DNA of 64,000 bases from CAVRZY01 sp963725415. Lineage in GTDB: Bacteria; Acidobacteriota; Terriglobia; Bryobacterales; Bryobacteraceae. The stretch covers positions 1 to 64,000 of the forward strand of contig CAVRZY010000104.1 of assembly GCA_963725415.1 (NCBI GenBank), written 5' to 3'. The position numbers and the translations under genes are program-made. Shown here piece by piece: positions 54,173-63,690 of the stretch (the stretch's first letter is position 1; every line of letters begins with the position of its first letter). Below the pieces are notes generated by a model. The model saw only the letters and a program-made list of their open reading frames with translations, did not search any database and was not told the origin of the DNA.

Positions 54173-55270
54173 TCAGACGCTCAGAGGGTAGGCGCCGTAC
54201 TTGAACGCGGCCTGGCGCATGGCATTGAAATTCTCCAGCGGAACATAGGAGGTCACCGAGTTGCTGGAACCCAGGCAGTAGCCCCCTCCCGGCCCTACCG
54301 TTCGGATGCGCTCCTTCACCTCGGCCTCGACTTCGCTAGGCATGCCCCGAGTGAGCGTGTAGCCGAGATCGATGTTGCCGATCAGACTGGCGCGCCCGCC
54401 GATCTTGTTCTTCAGTTCCGTGATGTCCATGGCCTTGGGCTCGACCGGGTGCAGAGCGTCGAAGCCGCAGCCCAGAAGGTCCTCGATCACCGTGTCGAGG
54501 CGGCCGTCGGAATGAAAGATGTTCGGCAGCCCGCGCTCGCGCACCATGGTGCAGTTCCAGCGGTACCAAGGGAAGACGAATTCGCGGAAGTGCTTCGGCG
54601 TCACAATCAGCCCTTCCGAATAAGCCAGATCGTCCGGGTGCGTCACGGCGCCCACTACGTCGAAGCCCAGAACCCGCAGCAGCACGCGGCTCTGGATGGC
54701 CCAGACGCGATCGTACATGCGGCGGATCAACTCGGGTTGCTCGTACAAGGAGAAGCAGAAGGTCTCCATTCCCATCAGCGTCCACACGGCCGTGAACACC
54801 CAACCCATGTAGGCGATCACTTTCATCCCCGGCGGCAGGTATGACTTCACTTCTTCGAAAGCCGATAGGTCCATCCGCTCCGGCTCCGGCCAAGGGAAGC
54901 GCTCGAACTCCTCCCGGTTGGTGATGACCCCCTGGCCCTCCTCGGCCCAGGTAATGGTGCGGTCCTCGGTCGAGTAGATGCTGTAGGCGGCCCGGCCTTG
55001 CCGCTGCCTGGGCGTCTGGATGCCTTTCTCGGACACCGACAACCCAGGGCGGATGACGCTGCGAATTCCAGCCTGGAGCGGCACAAAGTCGTAACCGGCC
55101 TTCACCCAGAACTCGACTTCGTCCTGGAGGGTTTGGATCGGCCGCCCAAGAAAGGCGGCCTTGACGTCGCTGTCGACACTGAATTCGACGATGGGAACGT
55201 AGTCCGGCGTGCCCTGCCGCAGAAGCGCGCGCCGGAGATTCTCGAAGTTGGGCTTTCGGCTGTGGTCCAT
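54173..55270 (-). CDS. Uroporphyrinogen decarboxylase (URO-D) family protein
   Basis: The 365-residue protein starts at the ATG at 55,270, which overlaps the stop of the upstream aminotransferase gene by one base; a longer frame exists, but its extra residues look random. Visible elements are YVPIVEFSVDSDV, GYDFVPLQAG, AYMGWVFTAVW, HSDGRLDTVIEDLLGCGFDALHPVEP and GNIDLGYTL. These are shared by URO-D-like enzymes and methyltransferases of corrinoid pathways that are not involved in haem synthesis. The likely role is demethylation or decarboxylation of a sugar-related or methylated compound. Confidence 0.85.
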   Translation of the reverse strand: MDHSRKPNFENLRRALLRQGTPDYVPIVEFSVDSDVKAAFLGRPIQTLQDEVEFWVKAGYDFVPLQAGIRSVIRPGLSVSEKGIQTPRQRQGRAAYSIYSTEDRTITWAEEGQGVITNREEFERFPWPEPERMDLSAFEEVKSYLPPGMKVIAYMGWVFTAVWTLMGMETFCFSLYEQPELIRRMYDRVWAIQSRVLLRVLGFDVVGAVTHPDDLAYSEGLIVTPKHFREFVFPWYRWNCTMVRERGLPNIFHSDGRLDTVIEDLLGCGFDALHPVEPKAMDITELKNKIGGRASLIGNIDLGYTLTRGMPSEVEAEVKERIRTVGPGGGYCLGSSNSVTSYVPLENFNAMRQAAFKYGAYPLSV

Positions 55271-56614
55271 TATAGTCTCGCTAACTGCGAGCGCTTCGCC
55301 CATACCTTTTCGAAGGCCTGGACGTATTGCTCGATCAGCTCGGAGGCCTCCTGGTAGAACAACGGCAGGCGCACGGACGTCCGGTTCACCTGTGCAGTAC
55401 CAGGAAGGTCGTTGGGAATCACTGGCGGGTGATGCCACCACCTGGCTTCCGAGTAGAGCCTGTACTTGTGTTGCTCGTCATAAGTGCCGGGGCCGGCTTG
55501 GACGCCTTCAGCGCGGAGAGCTTTGATGAGCCTGTCTTTGGGACAACCGGCCTTTGACTCATCCAGAAAAAGCATATGGCACGCCCAGTAGATGCGCTTG
55601 GCATCGGGCCGGCAGAATGGTCTCGATATCCCCGGCAACTGGATCAGCCGATCAGTCAGCTTGCGGACCTGGGTGTCAACAAACGCGTTGCGCTCCTCCA
55701 GTCCGCGAAGCTGTTTGCGCGCCAGCGCCGCCGCCAGGGGGTGAATCCTGAACTTCGGCCCCATGCCCGTGCCGGCGTAGCCCCGGTAGGGACTATCTTC
55801 GGGAAAGGAAGCCGGCAGTTCGTAGTTGCCAAACATCGTGGCGCGCTCGTAGTACTCTCGGGTCTGATACATTCCGGCGCCGCCTTCAATCGTCGGAAGA
55901 GTCTTGCTGGCCTGAAAGCTGTAGACGCCGATGGCGCCCCAAGTGCCCACCGGCTTCCCCTGCAAAGACGCACCCTGCGCCTGGGCGGCGTCTTCCACCA
56001 CGATCAGCCCATGCTCTTTGGCAAAGGCGCAGATCTGGTCCATATCGCAAGGGTTTCCGAAGGAGTGCATGGGCAGCAAGACCCGCGTCCGAGCGGTCAG
56101 ATGCGTGGCGGCGTAGTTGAGGTCAAAGGTCATCGTGCGCGGATTGATGTCAACGAAGATCGGCACGTAACCAAAGAAGTGCATGGGCGCGGTGGTGGCC
56201 CAGGCTGTATACGAGGGCGCCAGGATCTCGCTGCCGCCCGGGAGATCGAGTGCGAAGAACATCGACATCAGGGCGCTGGTCCCGTTGCAATGGGCCTTGA
56301 CATATGGGACCTTGAGGTACTCCTTGAGCCTCGCTTTCCAGCAGCGGGATCTCCTGGTAGAACTTGTTGCTCCCCAGCAATTCGAGGACAGCGTTTCGCT
56401 CCTCTTCGCCGTACCGCGGCCACTTGGTAAGCTCCACCTGCCGGGAGGCCGGAACGGTGACCGCCTTGGGTCCGCCGTCAAGGGCCAGAGTCTCGGTTGG
56501 GGAAGGAGAAGCGGCTCTGGCCACGGCGCCGGCGCCGGCAATCGCAGCCGTGCCTCCCTGGACGAAACATCGCCGGGTGCTCCCGGCCCTTCCACTCTCG
56601 ACCTTCTTCGACAT
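55270..56614 (-). CDS. DegT/DnrJ/EryC1-family aminotransferase-like protein (one frameshift)
   Basis: PLP-dependent sugar aminotransferase family. The ATG at 56,614 gives a twin-arginine leader (GSTRRCFVQGGTAAIAGAG), then ALDGGPKAVTVP and YGEEERNAVLELLGS. A one-base shift near 56,335 changes frame to LKEYLKVPYVKAHCNGTSALMSMFFALDL. The PLP lysine lies in YSFQASKTLPTIEGG, preceded by VEDAAQAQGA. Export of a PLP enzyme is odd, but leaders of this kind occur in Acidobacteria and Planctomycetes paralogues. It is coupled to the URO-D gene by a TAATG overlap. Confidence 0.8.
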
Positions 56615-56728
56615 GGCTCTTCCCCCTGGACCTGATCCCGTACAACGCTAGCAACTCGAAGCGCAAAAAACAAGCGCTCCCGCCACTTGCCCTCCCCCAG
56701 TTTCACACCGGGCCACTCCGCAGTCCGC

Positions 56729-56792
56729 GTAATTCGGGGACTGGCGCGAATTTCGCCGCATTCGCGAAATTCGTGGCCTGTACCCGAATTAC
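56729..56792. repeat. 64 bp palindromic repeat, copy 1
   Basis: The outer arms GTAATTCGGG / CCCGAATTAC enclose ACTGGCGCGAATTTCGC…GCGAAATTCGTGGCCTGT. Two more copies lie at 60,839-60,902 and 60,920-60,983 and a partial one near 60,750. The motif GGTCCGGTxAAAGAAACTG followed by GGGAGGGCAAG is found next to the copies, and inverted at 56,684-56,713. Confidence 0.85.
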
Positions 56793-56908
56793 CGCCCCCG
56801 CATTGGTCCGGTGAAAGAAACTGCGGGAGGGCAAGCCCCCGCCAGGCAGGGATTTCCTCGCCACCCTGCCCGGAGGGTTTATAATTGAGAAGAACAAGGG
56901 GGCGCAAG

Positions 56909-57950
56909 ATGAGCACTCTGCTTTGCACGTTCAACGTCAATAACCTGTTCGCTCGCTACAGGTTCGGAAAGACGTTTCCCGGCGACATGTCCGGGAAGAG
57001 CAAGATCGAAGACCCTGACCACGGCTACCTCCCGGTCTACAACCTCTCCAACTGGGAGCTGTTCAACCAGGCACAGAGGCAAGCTCGCGGTGAAGTCAAT
57101 CACCCGGGACGGCTCAGTTCTGCCTGACGTCCTTTGCCTGGTGGAAGTAGAAAGCATGCTGGCGCTGCGCAAGTTCAACGATGATCCTACTCTCCTCAAC
57201 GGAGCTTATAAGTACGCCCTGCTGATCGACTCGCGCGACTTTCGCCAGATCGACGTCGCCATCCTCTCCAACAAGCGGATCCTGAACGTGCGATCGCACG
57301 TGGACGACCGAGATCCCAACAACCCGCAAGAGTACATGTTTTCCCGCGATTGCCTGGAACTGGAGATCGCGCTCAACGATTCCGGATCACAGAAGCTGAC
57401 CCTGTTCCTGAATCATCTGAAATCCAAGCTGGCTGAGTCGGAACAGGAGAAGCAGGATGCGGCCGCGCGCCGGCAAAGGCAGGCCGAATACGTGCGTGAT
57501 CTCATACATCAGCGCTTCCCAGGATCTGCGTTTAACAGTGAATTGTTCGCCGTTGTAGGCGACCTGAACGACGAGCCGGAGTCGGATCCCGTGAAGCCTC
57601 TAACGCAGGATGCGGGACTCGCTGATGCGCTGCTGCGCGTCCCGGCGAAGGAGCAGCGCTGGACGGAGTGGTACCGCGGCGGAAACGCGGTTTCGCAGTT
57701 GGACTACATTCTCATGTCGCCGGCCCTGGATAGCGCTACCGCGGGCGAGGACCCGGCCATCGAGCGCCGAGGCATCGGGTACAAGTCGAAATTGCAGAGC
57801 GGCGGTTTCGGCCCCAGGAAATCGCACTTCCACGCGTTTGAGGGCGATCCCAGTCCAGTCGAAATCGACTTTCAGTTCCCCAGGTTCGCCGGAGTGGATA
57901 TACAGAACGCCGCATCCGACCATTGCCCGTTGTTCTTGCGCATCCCGTGA
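56909..57950 (+). CDS. Endonuclease/exonuclease/phosphatase-fold protein (one frameshift)
   Basis: The metal-dependent hydrolase fold is shared by DNase I-like nucleases and phosphodiesterases. The start is MSTLLCTFNVNNLFARY at 56,909 (the Asn in FNVNNLF is the first metal-site motif). A one-base shift near 57,085 is followed by ITRDGSVLPDVLCLVEVES (catalytic Glu), VAILSNKRI, LTLFLNHLKSK (His), VVGDLNDEPESDP (Asp-x-Asn), LDYILMSPAL and SDHCPLFLRIP (catalytic Asp-His). No signal peptide is seen, so it is cytosolic unless the start is wrong. The substrate is unknown. Confidence 0.85.
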
Positions 57951-57953
57951 GGC

Positions 57954-58840
57954 TTACCGCCTCTGCTTCCACAACTCCCGGTAGTTGGTCAGAATGATGC
58001 CTTTCTTCAGGATCGCGGACCGCACTTCCAGGCTGGTCACCACGTTCAGTTCTTCGGCCCTGTGCCTGCCGACTCCGCCCTCGACGAAGATGTCTTTAGG
58101 CTCCGAGTGGATCAGCGCCCGCTGCTCCGGCGAATCGATGCCGATGTGGCAGACCCATAGCCACAGCCCGGGCTGGAGCCCCTCCAGAAGCTGCACCGCC
58201 CTTTTCAGCTTCTGATCGATAGGCGTCGTATATACGCTGATGTTCTTCTCGCCCAGGTGCGAGGAAATGGGCAGGTCATAATCGGCCCCGATCTTATTGA
58301 TGACTCCATCCAGCCCCGGATACTGCGACGCGCTCACATAGTGCAGATCAATGTATTGCACGTTGACCCCGCGCTTCTTGGCCAGGTTGATCTGGGCCCG
58401 CAATTCGGCGTCGATCTCTTCGAGTTTTGGCTGATGCGCAAAAAGCTCGCCCGGAGAGGTATAAAGATATCCGTCGCTATCCACGATCGAGCGCACTTTA
58501 TCCCAGGGCAGCACGGGCCGCCAGCGGAACCCCCGCCACTCCCCGACCAGGCACAGGTGAACGCCGATGCACCATCCCGGATTCCTCCGCGCAAGCTCCG
58601 CCGCGCCCTCAAACCAAGGCCCAGGCACTACCATGGCGCCGCACGTCAACACGCCTTGGTTAAAAGCCTTTTCAAAAGCCACCAGTGACCCTGCGTCATT
58701 CCCAGGTCGTCTCCACGCACCAGCAGTCTGACCTCCTGGGCTTGGGCCGCCAGCGCTAGCATCAGGATGCCGCACACTGGAACGGAGGCAGCACGGAAAT
58801 TGCAGAAGCGACGCCGCGCTAGTGACCTCATAACCGGCAT
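57954..58840 (-). CDS. ChbG/YdjC-like carbohydrate deacetylase (one frameshift)
   Basis: Hydrolyses N-acetyl groups from chito-oligosaccharides or related sugars. Starting at 58,840 (or the Met three codons later), the signal peptide (ILMLALAAQAQ) leads to VRLLVRGDDLGMTQG, whose Asp-Asp pair is the YdjC metal motif. A one-base shift near 58,687 follows, and the other frame continues with FEKAFNQGVLTCGAMV, PGWCIGVHLCLVGEW (His) and YIDLHYVSASQYPGLDG. The C-terminus is intact to LTNYRELWKQRR. It lies 3 bp from the convergent nuclease gene. Export and sugar-related function fit the surrounding cluster. Confidence 0.82.
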
Positions 58841-58938
58841 TCTAGTTGGCAGCCAAGCCGAGGTCAAACACCTTTTCCCCCCGCCAGTCCAGTCGCACCG
58901 AAGTTGGTATCCTTCGAAAGGATCCAAAGGAGAAGGAG

Positions 58939-60732
58939 ATGGCAACTGAGACCCACAATGTGAGTCACCCGCCCAGCCGGCGGGGATTTCTGCGAACGAC
59001 CGGCGTCGCGGCAACGCTGTCACGATCAGCTCTTGCTTCAGGCAATTCCGGCCCGAATCGCCCGCCGAACGTCATCATATTCCTCACCGACGATCAGGGT
59101 TACGGCGACCTGTCCTGCCACGGAAATCCCGTACTCAGGACTCCGGCGCTGGACAGGCTGCACAGCGAAAGCGTTCGCTTCACCGACTTTCATGCCGCGC
59201 CCATGTGCACGCCCACGCGCGGTCAGCTTCTGACCGGACAAGACGCGCTCCACAACGGCGCCACCTCCGTCACCGCGGGCCGGGCCATTATCCGCCGCGG
59301 CATCCCCACCATGGGGGAGATCTTCGCCGCCAGCGGGTACTCCACCGGGCTGTTCGGCAAGTGGCACGTCGGAGACAACTATCCCTACCGTCCCATGGAC
59401 CGTGGCTTCCAGGAGGCCAAGTACTTCTTCGGTTGGGGCCTGAGCTCCGCTCCGGAGTTCGACAACGACTATTTCGACGGCCGCTACCGCGACAAGGGCG
59501 TCATGAAGCGCTTCCCCGGCTACTGCACGGACTTCTGGTTCGAAGAGGCGATGAAGTGGATGCGCGAGCGCCAGCGCAAGCGGGAAGCGTTCTTCTGCTA
59601 CCTGCCCACCAACACGCCCCACGGCCCCGCCTGGGTGGCCGACAAGTACTCCGCGCCCTACAAGAAGCCCGGGCTGCCGGCGGCCTTCTTCGGCATGATC
59701 GCCAACCTGGACGAGAACTTCGGCAAGCTGGAGGCCTTTCTCCAAGAGACGGGGTTGCGCGAGAACACCATTCTGATCTACATGACCGACAACGGCGGCA
59801 CCGCCGGTGTCCCGGTCTTCAACGCCGGCATGCGCGCCCGCAAGACGCAGATTTACGACGGCGGGCACCGCGTGCCGTGCTTCGTGCGCTGGCCCGCCGG
59901 CGGCCTGCGCTCGCCCGGCGACATCGGCCTGCCGGCGCAGATGCAGGATGTCCTGCCCACTCTCATCGACCTGTGCGGGCTGAAGCGGCCCCGCAATGCG
60001 GACTTCGACGGCGCCAGCCTCGCCGGGCTGCTGAAAGGCGCCAAGGACCGGCTTGCCGACCGCATGCTGGTCGTGCAATACGGCCAGATTCTCAAAAAAT
60101 GGGATTCCTGCGTCATCTGGGGCAAGTGGCGGCTCGTCAAGGGGGAGGAACTCTACGACATCCAGGCCGATCCGGGGCAAACGAGCGACGTGACCGCGCA
60201 ACATCCGGACGTCGTGAAGAAGATGCGGGACCATTACGAGGCCTGGTGGGGACGCCTGGAGCCGGCTTTGCGCGACTTCTGTCCCATCAGCATCGGGTCG
60301 GAGCAGGAGAACCCGGTCTGCCTCTCTTCCTCGGACTGGCAGGAGATCTACTGCGACAATGTCAACTCGATTCTCAGCGGGGCGGGTGGCCCCCAAGGCG
60401 GCCCCTGGAGCGTGCTCGTGGAGCGGGACGGCGAGTACGAAATCGCGCTTCGCCGCTGGCCCGCTGAGAAGGACCTGCCGCTCAATGCGGGCTGCCCGGA
60501 GAAGCAGATGACGGCCGGCTCCTTGCCGGCCGGAAAGGCCCTGCCCATCGCCCGCGCCCGCCTCACCATCGCGGGACAGGACCTGTCCGCAAAGACCGCC
60601 GCCGCCGACAAAGCTGCTATATTCCGCGTGAGCCTGAAGGGTGGCACAAAGACCCAACTCCACGCCTGGTTTCAGGACGCCGCCGGCGCAGATCTGTGCG
60701 GCGCTTACTACGCCTACGTGCGCCGGCTTTGA
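58939..60732 (+). CDS. Type I sulfatase, Tat-exported
   Basis: The 597-residue arylsulfatase-family enzyme is probably active on sulfated glycans in the periplasm. The start is at AAGGAGAAGGAG-ATG, giving a Tat signal (PSRRGFLRTTGVAATL). The formylglycine motif is CTPTRGQLLTG (Cys90 is the residue to be oxidised). Metal-site Asp pair in NVIIFLTDDQGYGDL, plus GKWHVGD and TDNGGTAG, complete the active site. The C-terminal domain (from about residue 455) is beta-rich and may be an accessory domain. A sulfatase-maturing enzyme is required but not in the window. The YdjC deacetylase is divergent. Confidence 0.93.
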   Translation: MATETHNVSHPPSRRGFLRTTGVAATLSRSALASGNSGPNRPPNVIIFLTDDQGYGDLSCHGNPVLRTPALDRLHSESVRFTDFHAAPMCTPTRGQLLTGQDALHNGATSVTAGRAIIRRGIPTMGEIFAASGYSTGLFGKWHVGDNYPYRPMDRGFQEAKYFFGWGLSSAPEFDNDYFDGRYRDKGVMKRFPGYCTDFWFEEAMKWMRERQRKREAFFCYLPTNTPHGPAWVADKYSAPYKKPGLPAAFFGMIANLDENFGKLEAFLQETGLRENTILIYMTDNGGTAGVPVFNAGMRARKTQIYDGGHRVPCFVRWPAGGLRSPGDIGLPAQMQDVLPTLIDLCGLKRPRNADFDGASLAGLLKGAKDRLADRMLVVQYGQILKKWDSCVIWGKWRLVKGEELYDIQADPGQTSDVTAQHPDVVKKMRDHYEAWWGRLEPALRDFCPISIGSEQENPVCLSSSDWQEIYCDNVNSILSGAGGPQGGPWSVLVERDGEYEIALRRWPAEKDLPLNAGCPEKQMTAGSLPAGKALPIARARLTIAGQDLSAKTAAADKAAIFRVSLKGGTKTQLHAWFQDAAGADLCGAYYAYVRRL

Positions 60733-61137
60733 GCCGCCTCCTCAGCTCGCGCAATTCGGGGACAGGCGATGAATTTTGCCTTCCAAATTCGTTGCCTCTC
60801 TCTCGAAAATCTCGCCATCCTCATCTGCGGCAACCCGCGTAATTCGGGGACTGGCGCGAATTTCGCGGCCTTTGCGAAATTCGTGGCCTGTACCCGAATT
60901 ACCCCCCGCACTGACCCGCGTAATTCGGCGACTGGCGTGAATTTCCCCGCCTTTGCGAAATTCGTGGCCTGTACCCGAATTACCCTCCCCGCATTGGTCC
61001 GGTCAAAGAAACTGGGGGAGGGCAAGGGTTTTTGCCGTGTTCCATGCCCACTGTCTGAATCGCAGTAACGTGTTGCAGTTACTGTCCACCGGGTGTATCC
61101 TTAGGAAGCGCTGGCCGCTGGGCCTGGAGGACTCCCC
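60733..61137. repeat. Gene-free cluster of palindromic repeats
   Basis: Contains two full 64 bp units (60,839-60,902 and 60,920-60,983) in direct orientation plus a partial one near 60,750, followed by the GGTCCGGT…GAGGGCAAG motif. Strong hairpins make it a likely transcriptional barrier between sulfatase and glycyl radical enzyme genes. No coding region is supported. Confidence 0.8.
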
Positions 61138-63690
61138 ATGAACGCAGTTACCATCCGTGATCTCTCGCTCGGCGAGATCGGGCTTCCCAAACCTCTCGAG
61201 GATTTGCGGAAGGCGTATTTCCAGGCCGCGCCCGAGATCTGCACGGAGCGCCCGGCTTTGATCACCAGGTACAGCCGCGAAGCGGGCTTCTTCGCCCGGG
61301 ACAGGATCACCGCCCTGGACAAAGCCCGCCTCTACAAGTGGGTACTGGAAAACCGGAGTCCGATAGTGTGGCACACCACGGCCCACAGGCGGACCGCCGG
61401 CGGCATGGAAGAGTTCACTTTCCAGGACAGCTCGCCCTTTGCGGGTTCCACCACCAGCAAGTTCAAGGGCGTGCTGATGTACCCGGAGTTCCTGGCCCTG
61501 GCGCTCTGGCCGGAACTGGGGACAATTTCCCGCCGGAAAAGCAACCCTTATTACATCAGTGAGGAGGAGATCAAGACGCTGAATTTCGATGTCTTCCCCC
61601 ACTGGATGCATGACAACATTACGGAGCTGGCCCGCGCCCGCGGCAGCGATGAGGACCGGAGACGGCTGCAACTCCTGCAAAGGTTCGTGTTGTTCCTGGC
61701 GAGCAAGCCCAACTGCATCTCCCACACCATTCCGGATTTCTCGCGGGCCGTCAACGAGGGCCTGCGGGCCCTCATCGACGAGGCCCGGACGCGCCGAGAG
61801 CGCGCCGGGGATCAGTCCACGAAGGACTTCTATGAGGCCATCGCCGAGGTGCTGGAAGGCATCGTCGGCTATGCCCGCAATCTAGCGGCTGCAGCCGAAG
61901 CCATGAGCAAGCGCGAAACCGATCCCCCCAAGAGGGCGGCTCTGGCGGAGATGGCGCGGATCTACCGCCGGGTCCCGGAACGCGCGGCCGAAACCTTTCG
62001 CGAGGGGCTGACCACGGTCTGGGTCTGCTGGATGGCGGCCCACCTGGAGAACCCCAACGTGGGCCTGAGCCTCGGGCGCCTGGATCAGCTCCTTTACGAG
62101 CTCTATCGCCGGGACATCCAGGCCAACCGGCTGACCGTAGAACAGGCGGTGGAACTGCTCGGGTATCTGTGGCTGAAGATCGGTGACCACGTCCCCATGG
62201 TCCCCAACGGCGGCGAACAGCTCTTCGGAGGGACCGGTTCCAACCAGGCCATCACCATCGGCGGAGTGGACGCCGAGGGCCGGGACGCGGTCAACGACCT
62301 GACCTACGTCATGCTCCGCGCCACCGAGCTGATGAAGTTGCGGGACCCCAATCTCAACGCCCGCTATCACCCCGAGGTGAGCCCGCAGGCCTACCTCCGG
62401 AGGCTGTGCGAAGCCAACATCAACTCCGGGGCCACCCCCGCGCTGCACAACGACCGGGCGGTCATACGCGCGTTGACGGCCAGCGGGCACAGCCTGGCCC
62501 AGGCCCGAGACTACGGCATTATCGGCTGCGTCGAGCCGGGCAGCAACGGCCGTCTCTACGGCCATTCCGGCGCGCTGTTGCTGAATCTGCCGTCGGCACT
62601 GGAACTGACGCTGTTCAACGGCCGCCACCGGCAGTTTGGCATGGACACGCTGATCAGCTTGGAAACCGGCGACCCGGCCGGCTTCACTTCCTTCGCGCAG
62701 TTCCAGGAAGCCTTGCGCAAGCAGTTGCTCTGGCTTGTCGAGCAGGCCGTGGCGCTCAACGATTGGCTCGGCCAAGTCCACCGGGATTTCTACCCCACCC
62801 CGATCCTTTCCGCCTTTTTTGAAGGGCCGATCGAGAAAGGCAAGGACCTGATCGAGGGAGGGGCCGCGATCAATTCCTCCGGCATTGCCATTATCGGGCT
62901 GGCTGACGTCGCGGATTCGCTCACCGCCATCGAGACTATGGTTTTCCAGGAACAACGCATCAGCTTGGCGGAGTTCCTCGACGCCCTGCGCAAGAACTAC
63001 GAAGGCTACGCCTGGCTGCTCACCCGGCTGAACGATCCCCAGAAGGTCCCGCGGTTCGGCAACGATGACCCGCGCGCGGACGGCTGCGCGCTGTGGCTGG
63101 TCGAGACGCTGCATGAGGCCGTCCAGGGCCGGCGGAACTACCGCGGGGGCAACTATCGGATTGGATACTGGACCATGACCAACCACGCCGGTTTCGGCCA
63201 CCTCAGTGGAGCCACTCCGAACGGGCGAAAGGCCGGCGCGAACTTCTCCAGCGGCGTGACCCCCAACTCCGGGGTCACTCCCTACCTGACCGCCGCCCTG
63301 CGGTCGGTGGCCAAGTTGCCGCCAGAGTTCATCGACAACGGCATGGCCCTGAACCTGAAGTTCACGCCCGACGACGGCGAGCGCCAGCAGGTGCTGGACA
63401 ACTTTGTGGCCGCCGTCCAGGGCTATTTCGAGGCCACCCAGGACCAGCCGGCCGGCGGCATGGAGATCCAGTTCAACGTCACCTCTCACCGGGATTTCGT
63501 GGAGGCCGTCAGGGACCCCAGCCGGTACGACACGCTGCTGGTGCGCGTCTCCGGCTACACCGCCTATTTCAAGGACCTAAACCCCCAAATGCAGCAAGAG
63601 ATCATCGATCGGACTGAGTACCGCCTCTCCACCGGGCAGGCGGTGCCGTACGAGCCTCTCCCGCTGTCCAAAGGAGCCGGCCATGCCTAA
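61138..63690 (+). CDS. Glycyl radical enzyme (pyruvate formate-lyase/dehydratase superfamily)
   Basis: The 850-residue anaerobic radical enzyme has the glycyl radical loop RVSGYTAYF (Gly806) and, in the active site, GCVEPG (Cys464 and Glu466). The Cys-x-Glu pattern is characteristic of the eliminating glycyl radical enzymes such as choline lyase, diol dehydratases and isethionate/hydroxyproline lyases, rather than pyruvate formate-lyase (Cys-Cys). Near the C-terminus are DLNPQMQQEIIDRTEYRLSTG. The gene begins at an ATG with GGAGG-like spacing and overlaps the next gene by 8 bp. The radical SAM activase it needs is not in the window. The substrate cannot be assigned from sequence alone; the neighbouring sugar genes give only a hint. 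Confidence 0.92.
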   Translation: MNAVTIRDLSLGEIGLPKPLEDLRKAYFQAAPEICTERPALITRYSREAGFFARDRITALDKARLYKWVLENRSPIVWHTTAHRRTAGGMEEFTFQDSSPFAGSTTSKFKGVLMYPEFLALALWPELGTISRRKSNPYYISEEEIKTLNFDVFPHWMHDNITELARARGSDEDRRRLQLLQRFVLFLASKPNCISHTIPDFSRAVNEGLRALIDEARTRRERAGDQSTKDFYEAIAEVLEGIVGYARNLAAAAEAMSKRETDPPKRAALAEMARIYRRVPERAAETFREGLTTVWVCWMAAHLENPNVGLSLGRLDQLLYELYRRDIQANRLTVEQAVELLGYLWLKIGDHVPMVPNGGEQLFGGTGSNQAITIGGVDAEGRDAVNDLTYVMLRATELMKLRDPNLNARYHPEVSPQAYLRRLCEANINSGATPALHNDRAVIRALTASGHSLAQARDYGIIGCVEPGSNGRLYGHSGALLLNLPSALELTLFNGRHRQFGMDTLISLETGDPAGFTSFAQFQEALRKQLLWLVEQAVALNDWLGQVHRDFYPTPILSAFFEGPIEKGKDLIEGGAAINSSGIAIIGLADVADSLTAIETMVFQEQRISLAEFLDALRKNYEGYAWLLTRLNDPQKVPRFGNDDPRADGCALWLVETLHEAVQGRRNYRGGNYRIGYWTMTNHAGFGHLSGATPNGRKAGANFSSGVTPNSGVTPYLTAALRSVAKLPPEFIDNGMALNLKFTPDDGERQQVLDNFVAAVQGYFEATQDQPAGGMEIQFNVTSHRDFVEAVRDPSRYDTLLVRVSGYTAYFKDLNPQMQQEIIDRTEYRLSTGQAVPYEPLPLSKGAGHA

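Noticed and set aside
59205..60467. Second long plus-strand frame inside the sulfatase gene
   Set aside because: It is a frame-shifted shadow rich in Arg and Ala; the sulfatase frame has all active-site motifs.
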